Notes under the pieces: model-generated
Told to the model about the DNA's origin: nothing
What the model saw: the letters and a program-made list of their open reading frames with translations, nothing else
The model's database searches: none
From: JANXVV01 sp038230975
GTDB taxonomy: Bacteria; Planctomycetota; Phycisphaerae; Tepidisphaerales; Tepidisphaeraceae
Direction: 5' to 3'
Length of the DNA stretch: 6,033 nt
NCBI GenBank assembly: GCA_038230975.1
Contig: JBBRMF010000307.1
Location: 1 to 6,033 of the forward strand
Shown here: in pieces, positions 5,959 to 6,033 of the stretch
Layout of the letters: each line of letters begins with the position of its first letter
Position numbering within the stretch: the first letter of the stretch is position 1
Made by a program: the position numbers and the translations under genes

Positions 5959-6033
5959 ATGAATCATTGGATGGGAATTCTGTCGCGGGCGTCTTCTTCG
6001 GTCGTCGATACATTAACCAAAAATGTGAAGCGC
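5959..6033 (+). CDS. N-terminal fragment of an unidentified gene, cut by the window end
   Basis: An ATG at 5959 opens a frame that stays open to the last base (25 codons). It begins MNHWMGILSRASSS and ends TLTKNVKR. GGGAG at 5949-5953 sits five bases upstream, a good Shine-Dalgarno, and the gene follows a terminator and a structured leader, so a real start is likely. The visible residues are mildly amphipathic with no clear signal peptide or domain, and I do not recognise the product. Confidence 0.5.
   Translation, partial: MNHWMGILSRASSSVVDTLTKNVKR

Overview
The window is a dense, single-strand stretch of bacterial chromosome: every credible gene reads on the + strand, intergenic gaps are short, and GC content looks moderately high by eye. 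Two features point to a planctomycete-like bacterium (Planctomycetota or a relative in the PVC group). One is the gene order siroheme synthase N-domain protein, HemX/CcsA-like membrane protein, hemA. The other is a PD40/TolB-like beta-propeller protein with a 'GYDGGPFFSPDGKR ... NWGPYWHPDGKH' style that I associate with that phylum. This assignment rests on remembered families, not on a search.

Positions 59-2879 form a compact tetrapyrrole cluster. The first gene encodes a precorrin-2 dehydrogenase/ferrochelatase of the SirC/Met8/CysG-N type (59-724). Two bases later comes an eight-helix HemX/CcsA-like membrane protein (727-1557), which overlaps by one base glutamyl-tRNA reductase, HemA (1557-2879). 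HemA catalyses the committed step from Glu-tRNA to 5-aminolevulinate. The first gene diverts the shared pathway to siroheme, and HemX-type proteins are thought to act on HemA levels or heme handling. The tight spacing suggests a co-transcribed, translationally coupled operon. A weak candidate promoter lies directly before the first gene.

Positions 2893-4824 encode a large polytopic membrane protein resembling GT-C (family 39/ArnT-like) glycosyltransferases. It follows hemA by only 13 bases and may be read through from the heme operon, although no functional link is evident.

Positions 4825-4903 are a short gap with a small inverted repeat. Positions 4904-5791 encode a PD40 beta-propeller protein that seems to lack the N-terminal part and secretion signal expected of its family. 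A convincing intrinsic terminator (about 5807-5829) closes this group.

The last 200 bases hold a 5' untranslated region with a strong hairpin (5902-5930) and the first 25 codons of a new gene (from 5959) that runs off the window. I found no RNA genes, CRISPR, intact mobile element, phage module or defence system. Most of the window is ordinary housekeeping; the points most worth a second look are the odd start of the propeller gene, the hairpin leader near the right end, and departures from the usual motifs in the SirC- and HemX-like proteins.
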